Below, in pieces: positions 21,258 to 32,859 of a stretch of DNA of 64,000 bases. The translations under genes and the position numbers were made by a program. This DNA comes from Coptis chinensis (Eukaryota > Streptophyta > Magnoliopsida > Ranunculales > Ranunculaceae): NCBI GenBank assembly GCA_015680905.1, contig CM027381.1, forward strand, positions 19,569,501 to 19,633,500, in the 5' to 3' direction. The notes beneath the pieces are model-generated. The model was not told where the DNA came from. It was given only the letters and a program-made list of their open reading frames with translations, and searched no databases. Every line of letters begins with the position of its first letter. Position 1 is the first letter of the stretch.

Positions 21258-21989
21258 AAGAACAAGAGAATTTTAGGTTTTCTTCTTCTACAATCCAGAA
21301 TCCAGAGTTTTTCGACAAGTTTGAGTGAAAGAAGGGTGATAGAGAAGTGAGAATTGGGTTATAATGGCTCCCAAGAAGAGAGTAAATAGCAAAAGAATGG
21401 ATAACGATAATCAATCGTACACAAGGAACACAAGAGCTTCAGGAAGTAGGAGGCATCAGGAAACAAATATCGATGTTGAGATGTCACTTCAGAAAGTAGT
21501 GAAGAAGTAGAAAGGCAAAATGCCATTTTACGGAAGGAAAATCAAGAGATGAAGAAAGGAGGTTCAAGTAATGCGGTTAAAGATCTTGATGAAGAAGAAG
21601 GGGCGGAGTGTAGTTCAAAATCAGGTAGTCATTATACTGGAAAAGTAGCAGCAAGAAATGAGAAAGTTGCAGAAGTATCGCCAGTATCGGAAATTCCGAT
21701 ACCACAACCCATCACCAAAGAGATGATACAAGAGATGCTCCAGAAGCAGTTGGGAAATCAGAGTCTGGAAAAAACCTCAGCTTCGATAAGGAAACTAGCA
21801 GATGATGTCAACAGAAATCCGATACATTAGAGTGTCGAGATGATGCCTATTCCACCAAAGTTTAAACTTTCGAAATACACTCAGTATGATGGGACATCGG
21901 ATCTGATGGACCATCTCTTTGCATACAGGCATCAGTTTTCGATATACAAGGGAACAACGTATTTGGATTCATTATAATACACTACAACA

Positions 21990-22260
21990 AAAGGGGTTTT
22001 TTGCAACGCCAAAAAATTGTTGCTACAAGTCACCAATTGCAACGCCTCTAGGGGCTACTAAAATTTCACCGTGTTATGAGTTTGAATTTATCAATTGCAA
22101 CACCTCGTGCATGGCAACTAGTGTAATTAAATTTTTAGAAAAAAATAAATGCAATTTTTTTTATTGGGACTTTATCAATTAGGACGCCTCTTTCGCTGCT
22201 AATGTTACAGCTTATAATTTACCGCGCCTTCTTCGTTGTTACAAGGTTGTACCAATCTAA
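21990..22260. repeat. Left subterminal repeats of the CACTA element
   Basis: Repeated motif TTGCAACGCC (also TTGCAACACC and variants), typically alternating with GTTGCTACAAG. Such arrays near CACTA ends are binding sites for the TNPA-type protein in known elements. Confidence 0.75.
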
Positions 22261-22817
22261 AAGGGGTATTTGGTATATCCTTTATTATGACGAGAATGGT
22301 GTTGCTCTTGGGCATTCTTAAGAGCAGGGTATTTTCATTTTTTGGCGCTCGAACAAAAAACTAAAAATTGAAAAACCGTAAACACTTTCTTTTCTCAAAC
22401 TTTTGCTCCAACCACCAAAGCAACAAAATTGACCACGCTTTTTATTTCTCTCTCTCTTTTTGCAGTGAGTAAGTTTTTTTTTCTATCTCTTTTTTCGCTT
22501 GAGAAGCTTCAAATTGTGGGTGTATTGCAAAGCCTAATTTTGGTTTTAGGTTTCCTTCAAAGCTTCGACTTTTGGGTTGAGCTTCAAAAAATTTCAGGTT
22601 GCCTTAATTATCTTTGGCTCTTAATTTGAATAAGTCAACATACTTTGAGTACACCAAGGATATTTCAAATTCATCCCATCAAACTCCTTTCTACAAAAAA
22701 GTTTAAAACTCAATAACTTCCTCAAAACATGAAAAGCAGATCTACCCAGCAGACAGTGAACACCAACATTTCACCAGCATCTCCGACTTCTACAAAGGAT
22801 GTGTGGTCACAAACCCC

Positions 22818-23157
22818 TCAATCAAAGAGACCAAATCCCATGTCATCGTCAGACACCTCTGCCTCTACAACCTTCTCTTCTTTCTTTGATTCAAAGAAGG
22901 CGAGGTGCTTTGGCACCACCACCGAGGCAATTTACAAAGCAAAAGCCACCACCACCAGAAGGAACTGAAGCCAACTTTTCCCTTCCAGATGCAATCACCT
23001 CTGTTATGTCCTTGCCCTTGACTTGCGATAGGAGAAGCTCAATCTTATCATCATCAGCATCAGCCCCAACGGAGGCAAGAATAGTCTTGATGTGATCAGC
23101 AGAAGGTTTGTTGTTTCCACCCAACAATGGAAGCAAATATGTGGCGACCACCTTCAT
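22818..23157 (-). pseudogene. Intronless copy of 60S acidic ribosomal protein P2
   Basis: Starts at 23157 (MKVVATYLLPLLGGNNKPSA), continues with the P2 N-terminal domain (KTILASVGADADDDKIELLL, KGKDITEVIASGREKLASVP) and a Gly-rich hinge. In a shifted frame it ends with the invariant acidic tail (KKEEKVVEAEVSDDDMGFGL, FD, stop at 22818-22820). It spans the full length of a plant P2 (about 113 codons) without an intron, which suggests an mRNA-derived copy; plant P2 genes usually have an intron (family knowledge). A frameshift in the hinge inactivates it. P2 normally forms the ribosomal stalk with P0/P1. It lies in antisense orientation inside the CACTA element. Confidence 0.88.
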
Positions 23158-24436
23158 TGTCTTTTTTTTTCTCTCCTCTCAAAACAAGCTTTTCTCATTT
23201 TTGGCTCTTAATTAATTTATCAGGTTAGATGCTGAAATTTCTACTAGAGGAAAAAAGTTTGATGCTTTAATTTTTCAGGTTCGTATTCTTCTCATTTGTA
23301 ATTGTTTGACTGTATATGGTTTTGATTCTTTCCCAAATGGTGTTGTTTTGATGTTCCTTTGTTTCCCCCCTTTAGTAAAACATAGCTTTTGTTAGTGGAA
23401 AATTTGTTGTTATGGGCCATTTTAGTGGAAAATTTTCCTTGATTAAGTGTTGTCAATTAAAGTAATTAGATCTTACTTCCAAAGTTCTATGTTCCATAGT
23501 TGCTACTAAATCTGCCCCGACTTATCAAATTTCAACCTCTTTTCTTTACCATTTTTGCACAGAAGTAGGATTTGAATTTTTTTTCTTTACCATGTATTGT
23601 ATACAAACCTTTAAGTTAATAAATACATTAATGGAATGTTTTTGCCATTTGTTTGGTGGAATTTGTTACACCTTGTTGTAGTTGTAGTCAAGTGTTCCCT
23701 CACTTCTATGAACTATGAAAAATATCACTAGACTGTGTCCAAACCTTTGAGTGTGTACTTGTTAATCTTTAGAATAGGAAAAATATCACTAGATTGTGTC
23801 TAGACCTTTGAGTGTACTTTTTAATCTTTAGAATAGATAAAATTCAGTCTCGTTGTTCCTTAAATTTTTGTGTGGCTGTACTATAAGTTATGGGTTGATA
23901 GTTACATTATGAGATATTCTACTGGGTAAATGTTTGGGTTGATAGTTACATTGCCTTATCGGTAGTTCATTTTGTTACGTGGATGTAGTGGTTGGATTGG
24001 TGTTAAAGTTCTAAATTGTACGTAGGTTAGTTTATACTTGACATGGGGTAGGTTGCTTTTATACTAAAGTTCTATCTACGTACAGTAGTTGTAACCTGGA
24101 ATGTTTTAAACACACAAATGATGTTTGCTTCATTGTAAATGCTAACACAGCCAAAGCCAACACTACTCTAGATCTAATTTTGGCTAGTCTTAGCACTTGC
24201 CTCATTTTTTTTTTTAACTTGAAACTGTCTCCAAGGATAGCTTAAGTCTACTTATCCAGTTCATGCAGCAGCAAACCTTCTTTTGATATCTTAAACAATA
24301 TATGGGATAAGAAATAGTCTTTCTACTTTCAGACTCCTATAAACGATATTACTATTAGGTTAACGGTCACCTTAGACCGCCTTTCACTTCACATAATGTT
24401 GATCCGATCCATCTGTTGGTGGCATTGGTGGTGCTG

Positions 24437-25380
24437 CTAGTTCCGGCTCTTGCATTTCTCCATGGCCCTAGGGGCTAAGCCAATTGCCTCGGAACCTTTC
24501 ATGATTCTTAGCCTCCTACAGGAGTCGGTGAACATGTCCCATGGAACGTCACCAACAAGCATCCAATCACCGTCCTTGTCTTCATAAGTGAGCACGCTTT
24601 TCGGAACCATGGAGAAGATCCATCGATCTACTCTCGGTTAGCCCATCTCTCGCTTTGTGGCGCCATGAGAACCGTGCGCCCAATGGTAAAACAACTGAAC
24701 ATCTTCTCAAGTGCAGCTGAAAGTTCCACATAGTTGGAATATGTTTTCAGATCAACCTTCCAGGTATGGAGCACCGTCCATGCTAACTTTCACATACAAA
24801 CACCCTGACCCGATTTACCCTCAGCATCACCGCTATTCTTAGCTGGATTAGCAGCCATAGTGTTCTTTCGGAAGGACCGAATCGGTGGCCATCCTACAAC
24901 CTGAGCCTTTGAAGGAGGGGAACGATCACGAGCAGAAACAAGCTGAGATTTCTTTTCTTGAACAGTAGCTGAAACAACAACAACATCTGAACTAGTCACT
25001 TGGGTAATATTATTATTATTTTCCAACACCCCAAGAGATTTCCCGCCAGCATTATTTCCAGCTCTAGGTGAGAACAAAACACCACCTTTACTCAAATCTC
25101 CATCTAAACCACTCCATTTTCCATTACCATCAATAGCATCAGAAAAACCTCTCTTTGTTCCAAAATTCTTGGCCACCCCAAGTGATAAACCACTCATATC
25201 TTCAACCCCTTTCACTGAAAGTGAAAGATTAGTAGTAGTAGTTTTTTAAATGCGGTGGTGATTCGAAACGTGTAAACCAAGTCGTAGTTCATTAGTGCTT
25301 GATCTTCTTCTTTTCATCTTCTTCACCACTTGTAAGAGTTGAACATGAAGATGTTGTTGTTGTTGAGCCTATGTAATCAT
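24437..25380 (-). pseudogene. Intronless Aux/IAA transcriptional repressor copy
   Basis: Readable in order on the minus strand: domain I EAR-type motif (NELRLGL, about 25275-25300), FGTKRGFSDAIDGNGKWSG, degron domain II (AQVVGWPPIRSFRKN, about 24855-24905), start of domain III ([11 protein letters not shown]), and domain IV ([20 protein letters not shown], then [20 protein letters not shown], stop at 24437-24439). This is the long IAA8/IAA9/IAA27 type. Such genes normally have several introns; none is visible, so the copy is probably mRNA-derived. A small deletion after GAPYL and a stop after the first codons break it. Aux/IAA proteins repress ARF factors and are degraded through TIR1 in the presence of auxin. 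It is captured within the CACTA element. Confidence 0.85.
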
Positions 25381-25861
25381 GTTCCAATGAAAGTGAGCTA
25401 GTTCCCCTTTGTTATAAAAAAAAGGAAGAAAGATATCAAACATTGAGATTAATAAACATTTGAGATGGATGGTGGAGATTATCTGAGTCAGCATGCACTA
25501 AAGAACTTTAATTTAGACTATTCGTGTTTTGGTGGTTCCCATGTTGTGTTGCTGTGGACTTTTGGTTTTCTGATTTCTTTCCCCATGTTTATGTCAGTAA
25601 ATAGTTCTGGTAAAAACTAAACTTATAGGTGAGTAGTCCAATCTTCATTTTCTGATGGTAGAAACTAGTGTTAACTTATAGCTAGCTGAGTATAAGCCCT
25701 AGTCCCAGTTACATTTTCTGATTTTACCTATTTTTTTTTGTTGACTTGACTGAGGAAGAACTGCAGAGTTTCTCCAAACCTGATGAGGTAGGTTTGTCTT
25801 ATTAGTTCTAGTGTGTTTTGCTTTAGTGGACGAGCTCCTAATCCTTATAGTAAAATTATAG

Positions 25862-26010
25862 GTGATGATATTCTTCATTGCACGTAAATGGAGTACCAGT
25901 TACGTATGTTGTGGATGCTCGAGATCCATATAGAGATCAAATGGAGGGCTGCATCAGGCTGATCATGCAGGAACTGAAAGCTATAGATCCCTATACTGCT
26001 TCTTCTTATG
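25862..26010 (+). pseudogene. Unrecognised exon-like fragment inside the CACTA element
   Basis: Encodes [20 protein letters not shown] and [15 protein letters not shown]. It looks like conserved coding sequence (good codon composition, no stops) but I do not recognise the protein. It lies just before the Rab GDI exons and may come from a separate captured gene. Confidence 0.35.
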
Positions 26011-26069
26011 TTGTAAAATATATTTCCATCTCTGTAATGCCTACTCTCTTGTATTTCATAATAAATCAG

Positions 26070-26245
26070 GTCCTGTACATGGATAGAAATGAATATTACG
26101 GCGGAGAGTCAACTTCGCTCAATCTCATTCAGGTTCCCATTTCTTTTTACTCACAATTCTGCCCTCATTACTTTCTTTTTCACTATGTTTTAATTCACAG
26201 CTGTGGAAAAGATTTAGGGGAGATGACAAGCCTCCAACACATTTA
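26070..26245 (+). pseudogene. Rab GDP-dissociation inhibitor fragment, two exons
   Basis: Exon 26070-26132 encodes [21 protein letters not shown] (one residue longer than 20 as written in parts: [21 protein letters not shown]). It is followed by a short intron and exon 26201 onward encoding [16 protein letters not shown]. Splice signals (AG before 26070, GTTCCC at 26133, CACAG before 26201) are intact. This is the N-terminal GDI region that binds prenylated Rab-GDP. The retained intron shows a genomic origin; the rest of the gene is missing. Confidence 0.8.
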
Positions 26246-26290
26246 GGCTGTTTTATAGCTTGCCCTGATATATATTTTATTTAATGCTAG

Positions 26291-27800
26291 ATAGGAGATG
26301 AGACATTTATAATTGCAGCACTGATGGCAATGCGCCATCCCAAGTCAATCGTACTATCTGGTGCCCTTTCCGCATTAGTTGTGATGATGGTAAGATTTTT
26401 GTGGTCTAGGATTCCTTCCACTGATTTGAGAGAATTTCACGTTTAGACTTTTTGTTCTTGTGAAAAAGGTACTATCCACTAGACTTGGTAGAATTGTGCC
26501 AAATTTGATATCAAGGAAACACACAAATAGTGCTGCTACAACTAACAATTTATCTTTATACTAAAAATAATTTTTCTCTATAGGCTTACTCTTATTAAAA
26601 TTCCATGTCATTTTAAGCTTCTTATTGTTGGAGTTTCTTTTACTCATTGGTTCACAAATTTCTCATTCAGTAGACGTGTTTTAGTACTTGTATTGGGTAA
26701 TGCTTCTGCTGTATATTCTGTAAACTAATTGAGATTAGCATCTTGTAAACTTATGTTAGTCGATTAATCCGGGTGTAAATCAACCAAGATATATGTGTTT
26801 ACTCTGTACTAATACATGCGTGCTCTTACTACATAATTGTGTATGGGATGTAAATGTATGCAATGTGTTTCTATAAAACACGAGTGAAACTCCACTCTAG
26901 TATGTAATGACTTTGGACAAGTTTAGTTAAAAATTTTCCGGTGCGTGTGTGTAATACCCATCGTTTTTAAGGAAATGGTATGCCTGATCATCCACACCCT
27001 ACTCTTATTTTACGAGAAACCTTCCCAAGTTGAGTACTTTAGATTTACATGTTTCTAACAGTGCAAGTACATCAATGTAACTATAATGCTCAAATAATTG
27101 CCTTAGTCCTTTGGTGTAAGTATTTCTTGAGACAGGATGGGTAGCCTATGGCTGTTGGCATGTGTACCCATCTTCACTGAATATATTATTTGTTATTTAC
27201 TTATTTATCTTACCTTGGTTTACACTACAGTTCTTTATGCATTCTTTGGGTTGAGGCTGCTTTATATTGCATGGAGATCACGATTCAAAGGCATCACAGA
27301 AAAAGGAAATGGAAGAAGTAAGTTTTCTTTTATTTTTCTTTCTTTTGCACTTTCATGTATTCGGATGTACTTGTACTTCTGCTTCTGACAAGCTTAAACA
27401 AGTATCTCTCTCTTCTTGTCTGTGTTTTTTCCTCATTACTTTAATAGTAAGATGGTAGGAACTTCTTAATATTTAGCTGAGGAAGTTAAGATTCTTGATA
27501 GTCTTATCCCCTAAGGTTGCAACTGGTAACTGTTAAGGTTTTGAAGGACAAAATTCACCTCTTAGCCCTTGGATGTCAAATTATAATGGATAGTCTGCTA
27601 CTCTAATCAAGTAACATATTATCTTGATACGCTTAGGTTATAATACCTTTTATCTACCTATATTACTCAATAATTCTATTAGCTACATTAATTGAAGATA
27701 CATAATACTTAAGGTTCACTTTGGAGATGATCTAGTGCTTATGAACTGCCTTATTATTATTTATTGCAGGTGGAAGAGAAACTAGAGACACAAAGAAGGG
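26291..27800 (+). pseudogene. GDT1-like (UPF0016) cation/proton exchanger fragment, four exons
   Basis: Exons: 26291-26389 (IGDETFIIAALMAMRHPKSI, VLSGALSALVVMM), 26469-26540 (VLSTRLGRIVPNLISRKHTN, SAAT), 27231-27317 (LYAFFGLRLLYIAWRS then frame-shifted) and 27770 onward (VEEKLETQRR). The E-x-G-D-(K/E)-(T/S) signature appears here as (E)IGDET, the family motif for Ca2+/Mn2+ transport. A one-base insertion after WRS shifts the frame, the donor after the second exon is lost, and the C-terminal half is missing. Introns are retained, so this was captured as genomic DNA. It adjoins the Rab GDI fragment in the same orientation. Confidence 0.85.
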
Positions 27801-28305
27801 AAAAACAGCTAGCATCTCGTCCTATATAGGTTAAATATGACAACCACCTTTCTCTTGAGTCACCATTATTATACTAGAACAATTAGATATATTACCAGAT
27901 AAATTGCTTTATTAAAATGCAAAAGGCTGTTGGTGTTAATTGTACTTGTGAAACATTTCATAGGGATTAGCATGTGTTTATTACTATATCTATATGGAGA
28001 TTCAGTCGGATGATGTGAACCCTTTTGCAATAAAACTAGTGGAATGAGGATTAGTGGCCCTCAACCTTTTTGGTTTCTTTTGATTCAGGTCCCATAGTTT
28101 TTTTATACTCGTATTTAAAGAAGCTGAATTATTTGTTTTGGTTTTGTTCATAAGAATTTACAACTTCTATTAAAAAAGCCAACTAAATGACTATGCTTGT
28201 TGTTTATTAAAAATCTCATAAACTTGATATGTATGGTTTTGTTCTTGCTCATACGTGCTATTCTTACTTGCTCACTCATCTGATTAATTGATCATGTGAT
28301 TATGA

Positions 28306-28371
28306 AGGCCTTACCTATCACTTTTGGGGATCGTCAAGTTTACATAGAGGAAAAGAGAACTTCAACTAGAG
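28306..28371 (+). pseudogene. G3BP-like (NTF2-RRM protein) exon fragment
   Basis: Encodes ALPITFGDRQVYIEEKRTST, followed by RG and a donor GTAAGT. The peptide matches the conserved linker of plant G3BP-like proteins just before or at their RRM. Only this exon is recognised; a second exon-like stretch at about 28660-28746 (YEGKNKKAKRIAS) is unassigned. Confidence 0.55.
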
Positions 28372-29639
28372 GTAAGTGGAATTCTTATACATATAAACGC
28401 ATGGGTGCCTTTTCTGTAATCCTATAATCTGATATAGTTCATCTATTTGCTGCAACACCAAGTCCATGAGAGATGAATGACTGTATGAAGTTATCAAGAA
28501 AATTTTGGACAGTCCTAGGTTTGTAAAAGTGGTGTTTTTGTTTCTAAAGTATTTTGAAGTCTTCTAGAATATAGCTCGATTAATTAATCTTTTCACGTTC
28601 GGCAAGTTCTTTTTTATCTTGATAGATCATTTTGTTGTCGTTCGGTGTATTGTGTAAGGTATCGATTTTATGAAGGGAAAAACAAGAAGGCCAAAAGAAT
28701 TGCTTCTTAATTTGATGAGTCATGCTCACCTAAAGCTCCTCGTCAAGGTAAAAACTTAAACCCCACTCTCCATTTTCTCAATTTTCAACTCGTCAAGTTA
28801 CTATAAGGTTTTCTTTTTATGCACCGATTTTATGTAATCATTGTTTATGTCGTCGAGATATGGGAGTAGACAACAAATGCTCTATCTTTAAGGGGGGGTC
28901 AAGTATTTAATTAATTGCATGAATTTGATTAGTATGATTGTTTTTCTGAATGAATTTAATATTTTTGTATTGGTAATCAATATCAAGTGGATTGTTTGTA
29001 CCTCTCCATGTGATTTTATCAACTTCCCCTGCTTGTAATAGTTGAATTTGATGAGGCGTAATGACGAGATGAATTGACATAGTAAATAAGACTTGTAATC
29101 TATAAGCAAGAATTGGGTGGTCCAGTTTAGATATAACTTGTATATTATAGGTGCATAGGCTTGAGTTGGTAAAAAGGGATTCACATGCATTGCTAACTTG
29201 AGTGTGTATTAGGTTTATTAATTAATGATGTTTCAATTAAATATATTTATGTGACTTTTTTTCATTCATTGTACCAGATTGGTCGAAACTCGAAAGTAGT
29301 AGATTGATGAAGAAACTTCGAGGGGATTCTGCTCAAATCGTCATATTATAGAGCAATTTGTCTAAATTTAATTGATCCTTGTTAAGATTATATGAGATGA
29401 TGTTTTTGCAAAACATAATTAAGTGGATTTTTTAAGATCTTTTGTAATGAATGATTTTAGTTAATGAAATACATTTTGTTACGATTTCTAGTGATCGAAT
29501 TTGTTACGGGATTATTGTTTTCTCTATAAATTGTATTGGTTAAGATTGTATAGGTACATGAATGACACAATTTGCCATGCTAAATGTGTCGCCAATGAAG
29601 AGGTGCTTTAATTAGGATTTAATATCATTAGTAATAGTT

Positions 29640-30090
29640 TTGGTGTGGCTAAAAGCTATAAACACCCTTTTTGCAACGCTCTAGATGTAGCTGGTGACTT
29701 AAACCTTTTGCAACGAACAAAGTGTAGCTAAAAGGTTGCTATTTGCGACGCCTCAAAGCGTAGGTAAAGGTACACATTTTGCCACGCTTGATGGTATTGT
29801 TACAAGTTATCTTTTGCAATGCCAGGCGTTGCTAAAAAGTTAAAATATTTTTAATATCAATTAAATTTGAAAAATAGAAGTAGCAACGAGGATACAATAG
29901 TAGCAATGACCAATGGTGTCGCAAAAGACTGGGAGCTTTTGCAACGCCATACATTGCGTCGCAATTTATCTTTTGTGACCCACTTTTTAGCAGCGCCTTT
30001 GCGACGCCCTGTTTGGCGTTGCAATTGGTCTATTGCAACGCTTTTTAGGACTTTTAGCAACGGTATATGGCGCTGCAGAAAACCCTTTCT
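29640..30090. repeat. Right subterminal repeats of the CACTA element
   Basis: At least eight copies of TTTTGCAACG and related TTTGCGACGCC, mostly about 40 bp apart, with GTAGCTAAAAG between them; in part inverted relative to the left set. Confidence 0.75.
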
Positions 30091-30904
30091 GTTGTAGTGA
30101 ATGTAAGTCTTTCTCTTCAAGTTTGAAAGGGAAAGCATTGAAGTGGTTCTGTTCTTTACAAGAGGGGTCAATATCATGTTATAGGGAGATTGAAGAGAAG
30201 TTTTTAACCAATTATGGACATCAGGGAGTGAAACCAAAGCAAGTGTCGGCTTTGTTCCAACTCAAGCAAGGAAAGAAAGAATCTCTTAAAGGTTTCTTGT
30301 CGTGGTTCAAGGCAGAAGCGCAGCTAGTGGAACATTTAGATGAATCAGAAATGACAGCGGTAATGGCTTTTCAAACTGGACTTATTCCTACGTCCGATAT
30401 GCACAAGTATCTGTTTCGAAAGGATATCAAAACTTTGAGGAATTATATGATAAAACCGAGAAAGATGTGCAAGTGGAAGAAGGGATTTTATCAACCTTGG
30501 TGCAACCCATGTTACAAGTGTCGGAGGAGAGTAATTCATCCAAGGAAGAGAATCATCATAAATCTGATAAGAGAAAAGCTAATGATTCTTATCCAAAGTC
30601 AGAAAACCAACCTTCACAGAAGAAGAAATTTGAGAGGTCATTAAGAGAGGAGTTGGACCCATCTAATTACATTGCTATTAATACCACCTTGGAAGATATC
30701 TTGAGGAGAGTTGGAAAAGGGCCTTATTTCCAACATCTGACTCACAAGCTTCGGGAAATATCCGATAAGCCTTTCTGTAATTTTCATAAGATAAAAAATC
30801 ACGAAACAAATAAGTGTCTGCAGTTGCTCAGAGAGGTTGATTGATTAATGTGAGATGGAAAGCTCAGGGAATTCAGGGCTGATGCTAGACCGGAAGTAGC
30901 GGCA

Positions 30905-31599
30905 ATGATAAATGATAAGCTTTTAGGAGTGATTAACATGATATATAAAGGAGCGATTCCGCAGAAGAAGATTATGAGGGATAAAATACGAAAGATATCG
31001 ACCGTCAAGGAGGTGCTTGAAGTGAATGTTGAGCCGATACCAGTAGATCCTGCTCTTGTATTGGCAAGCATACCTGGAGCTATTATGTTTGTACCCGACG
31101 ATCTATCAAAGGTAATGTTACCTCATAATAATGCCTTGTTGATTACTTTAAGGCTATCGGGGTATGATGTGCAAAAGATATTGGTGGATTGTGGAAGCTC
31201 TGTCAATATTTTGTTTTGGAAGGTGTTTACGGGTATCGGATTTGATGAATCTCATTGAAAGAACCGCAGTTTAATTTGTTTGGGTTCAATGGAACCTCGA
31301 CAAGACCCGCGGGGGAAATAAAGTTACCAGTAAGGGCAGGTCCACAGACAATTATGACTAAGTTTATAGTCATAAAGCATCACTCAGATCATAATGCTAT
31401 TTTAGGAAGGAAATGGATACATGCTATAAGAGCAGTTCCAAGTACTTTTTATCAAGTTATTAGATTTCCAACAGCTTATGGTCCACATGAGATAAGAGGC
31501 GATCAGTCAGAATCTGAGAAGTGTAATTTTGTTATTGTGAAAGGTATGATGAAGGAGAAGAAAGTAGATACTGGGGGCGTCTTGGAAGACCCCAAATAG
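30905..31599 (+). pseudogene. Tat element aspartic protease
   Basis: Reads ASIPGAIMFVPDDL, then the active-site segment ILVDCGSSVNILF (D-C-G-S-S in place of the more common D-G/S-G-S-S), LFGFNGTSTRPAGEI and the flap/ILGRKW segment (HNAILGRKWIHAIRAVPSTF). The catalytic Asp is present. A single-base loss near 31255 shifts the frame between the active site and the LFGFNG block. In the living element it cleaves the Gag-Pol polyprotein. Directly followed by RT in the same frame as the second half. Confidence 0.85.
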
Positions 31600-31671
31600 C
31601 AATTAATAGAAGATATATCTCTGAAATCCGATACTAAAGAATATCAGCCAGATTTTAGATTTACATCAGAA

Positions 31672-32800
31672 ATGAAAACAGAGATGGAGGTAGTTCCAAG
31701 CAAAATAATGGAGGAAGTGCAGAGGGTTGATATCAGCCAGAATAGTGAAGGTTGTTTCACTTTTATCGGTACAGAAATGAGTGCATCTGTCCGAAAAGAT
31801 TTGGTGGATTTATTGCAAAGGAATAAAGATGTAATCGCTTGGTCGATGGCCGATCTACCAGGTATTGATCCTCATATATGTTCTCATAAATTGAATATGC
31901 GAGAAGGAGCAGTTCCAGTGCATCAAAGGCATAGGAGAGTCAAGCCGATATATGCAAATGCGGTACAAAATGAGATACAGAAGACGCTGGAATGTAGATT
32001 CATCAAAGAGAATGATAATTTAGAATAGGTCGCAAATATTGTTGTGGTCCCAAAGAAGAATGGCAAAGTCAGAATTTGTGCGGATTTCACAGATGTTAAT
32101 AAAGAGTGTCCGAAGGATTACTATCCGATGCCAAGAATTGATGAGTTGGTGGATAGAACATCTGGTTTTGAATTGTTGAGTTTCTGTGATGGTCATTCAG
32201 GGTATTTTCAGGTTATTATGTCAGTATTATATCAACTAAAGACAACTTTTGTTGTTGAAGGAGGTCTTTATTGTTTCATCAGAATGCCATTCGGTTTAAA
32301 AAATGCAGGAGCAATGTATCAACGTTTGGTGGAGAAAATGTTCAAACATTTGATTAAGCATATTGTGGAAGTATATATTGATGATATGGTTATTAAGTAA
32401 AAAAAGGCGAGTGATCATGTTAAAGACTTAGATACGGTGTTTCGAATATTTTAACAATTCAACATGAAGCTTAATCCTGAAAAATGTACTTTTAGGGTAA
32501 GTTCAGGGAAATTCCTCGGATATATCGTCACAAAGTGAGGTATCGATGTTAATCCAGACTAGATTCGGGCGATACAGTAGATGCCTTCGCCAAGTACTAG
32601 GAAGCAAATCCAAAAGCTTACAGGCAGAATTGCAGCCTTGAATAGGTTTATATCTCGGACTTCCGATAGATGTAAACCTTTGTTCAAATTGTTGAAGAAG
32701 GATACAAAGTTCATATGGGGTGAAGAGTGTGAAATGGCTTTCTCCGAATTAAAAAAGTATCTTCAAGAAGTACCAACTTTAATTAAGCCAGAATAAGGAG
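31672..32800 (+). pseudogene. Tat element reverse transcriptase
   Basis: All blocks lie in one frame but are interrupted by stops. The N-terminal linker has VIAWSMADLPGIDP; the fingers have VVPKKNGKVRICADF and NKECPKDYYPMPRID; motif A-like is SFCDGHSGYFQV, with the first catalytic Asp; then RMPFGLKNAGAMYQRLV, and motif C is YIDDMV with both Asp residues. Thumb/connection: KLTGRIAALNRFISR and FKLLKKDTKFIWGEECE. Stops at about 32026, 32398, 32452, 32539, 32563 and 32578 mostly fall where relatives carry Trp, Gln or Arg. Confidence 0.88.
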
Positions 32801-32859
32801 ACACTTTATTCTTATATCTTGTTGTATCGGATTTCGCCATTAGTTCAGAACTCGTCAAG

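Larger units (their letters stand above)
21980..30099. mobile_element. 8.1-kb CACTA (En/Spm) transposon carrying several host-gene fragments
   Basis: Starts CACTACAACAAAAGGGG and ends CCCTTTCTGTTGTAGTG: the CACTA terminus with TIRs of about 13 bp. Both ends carry many subterminal copies of TTTTGCAACGCC-type sequence. The 3-bp TSD is ambiguous (ATA on the left, AAT on the right). It sits inside the Tat gag, whose frame resumes right after it. No TNPA/TNPD-type transposase was recognised; instead it holds sequence from RPP2, an Aux/IAA gene, Rab GDI, a GDT1-like gene and a G3BP-like gene. This makes it a non-autonomous gene-capturing (Pack-CACTA-like) element. Confidence 0.85.
21364..30844 (+). 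pseudogene. Tat element gag, interrupted by the CACTA transposon
   Basis: Begins at ATG 21364 (MAPKKRVNSKRMDNDNQSYT). A stop near 21508 and a frameshift precede the 21549-21830 block, a Glu/Lys-rich region with AEVSPVSEIPIPQPITKEMI. The capsid region starts near 21850 (FKLSKYTQYDGTSD, DHLFAYRHQF), is cut at 21980 by the CACTA element, and resumes at 30100 with CKSFSSSLKGKALKWFCSLQ, IEEKFLTNYGHQ, LKGFLSWFKAEAQLV. The nucleocapsid side (30467-30844) is in another frame. This is the Retrotrans_gag type of gypsy gag; it packages element RNA into particles. Confidence 0.85.

Noticed and set aside
31672-32400. Reverse transcriptase as part of an integrated plant pararetrovirus
   Set aside because: Gag, protease, dual RNase H, integrase and two LTRs with primer-binding site surround it, and there is no movement-protein or coat-protein sequence; it is a Tat gypsy retrotransposon.
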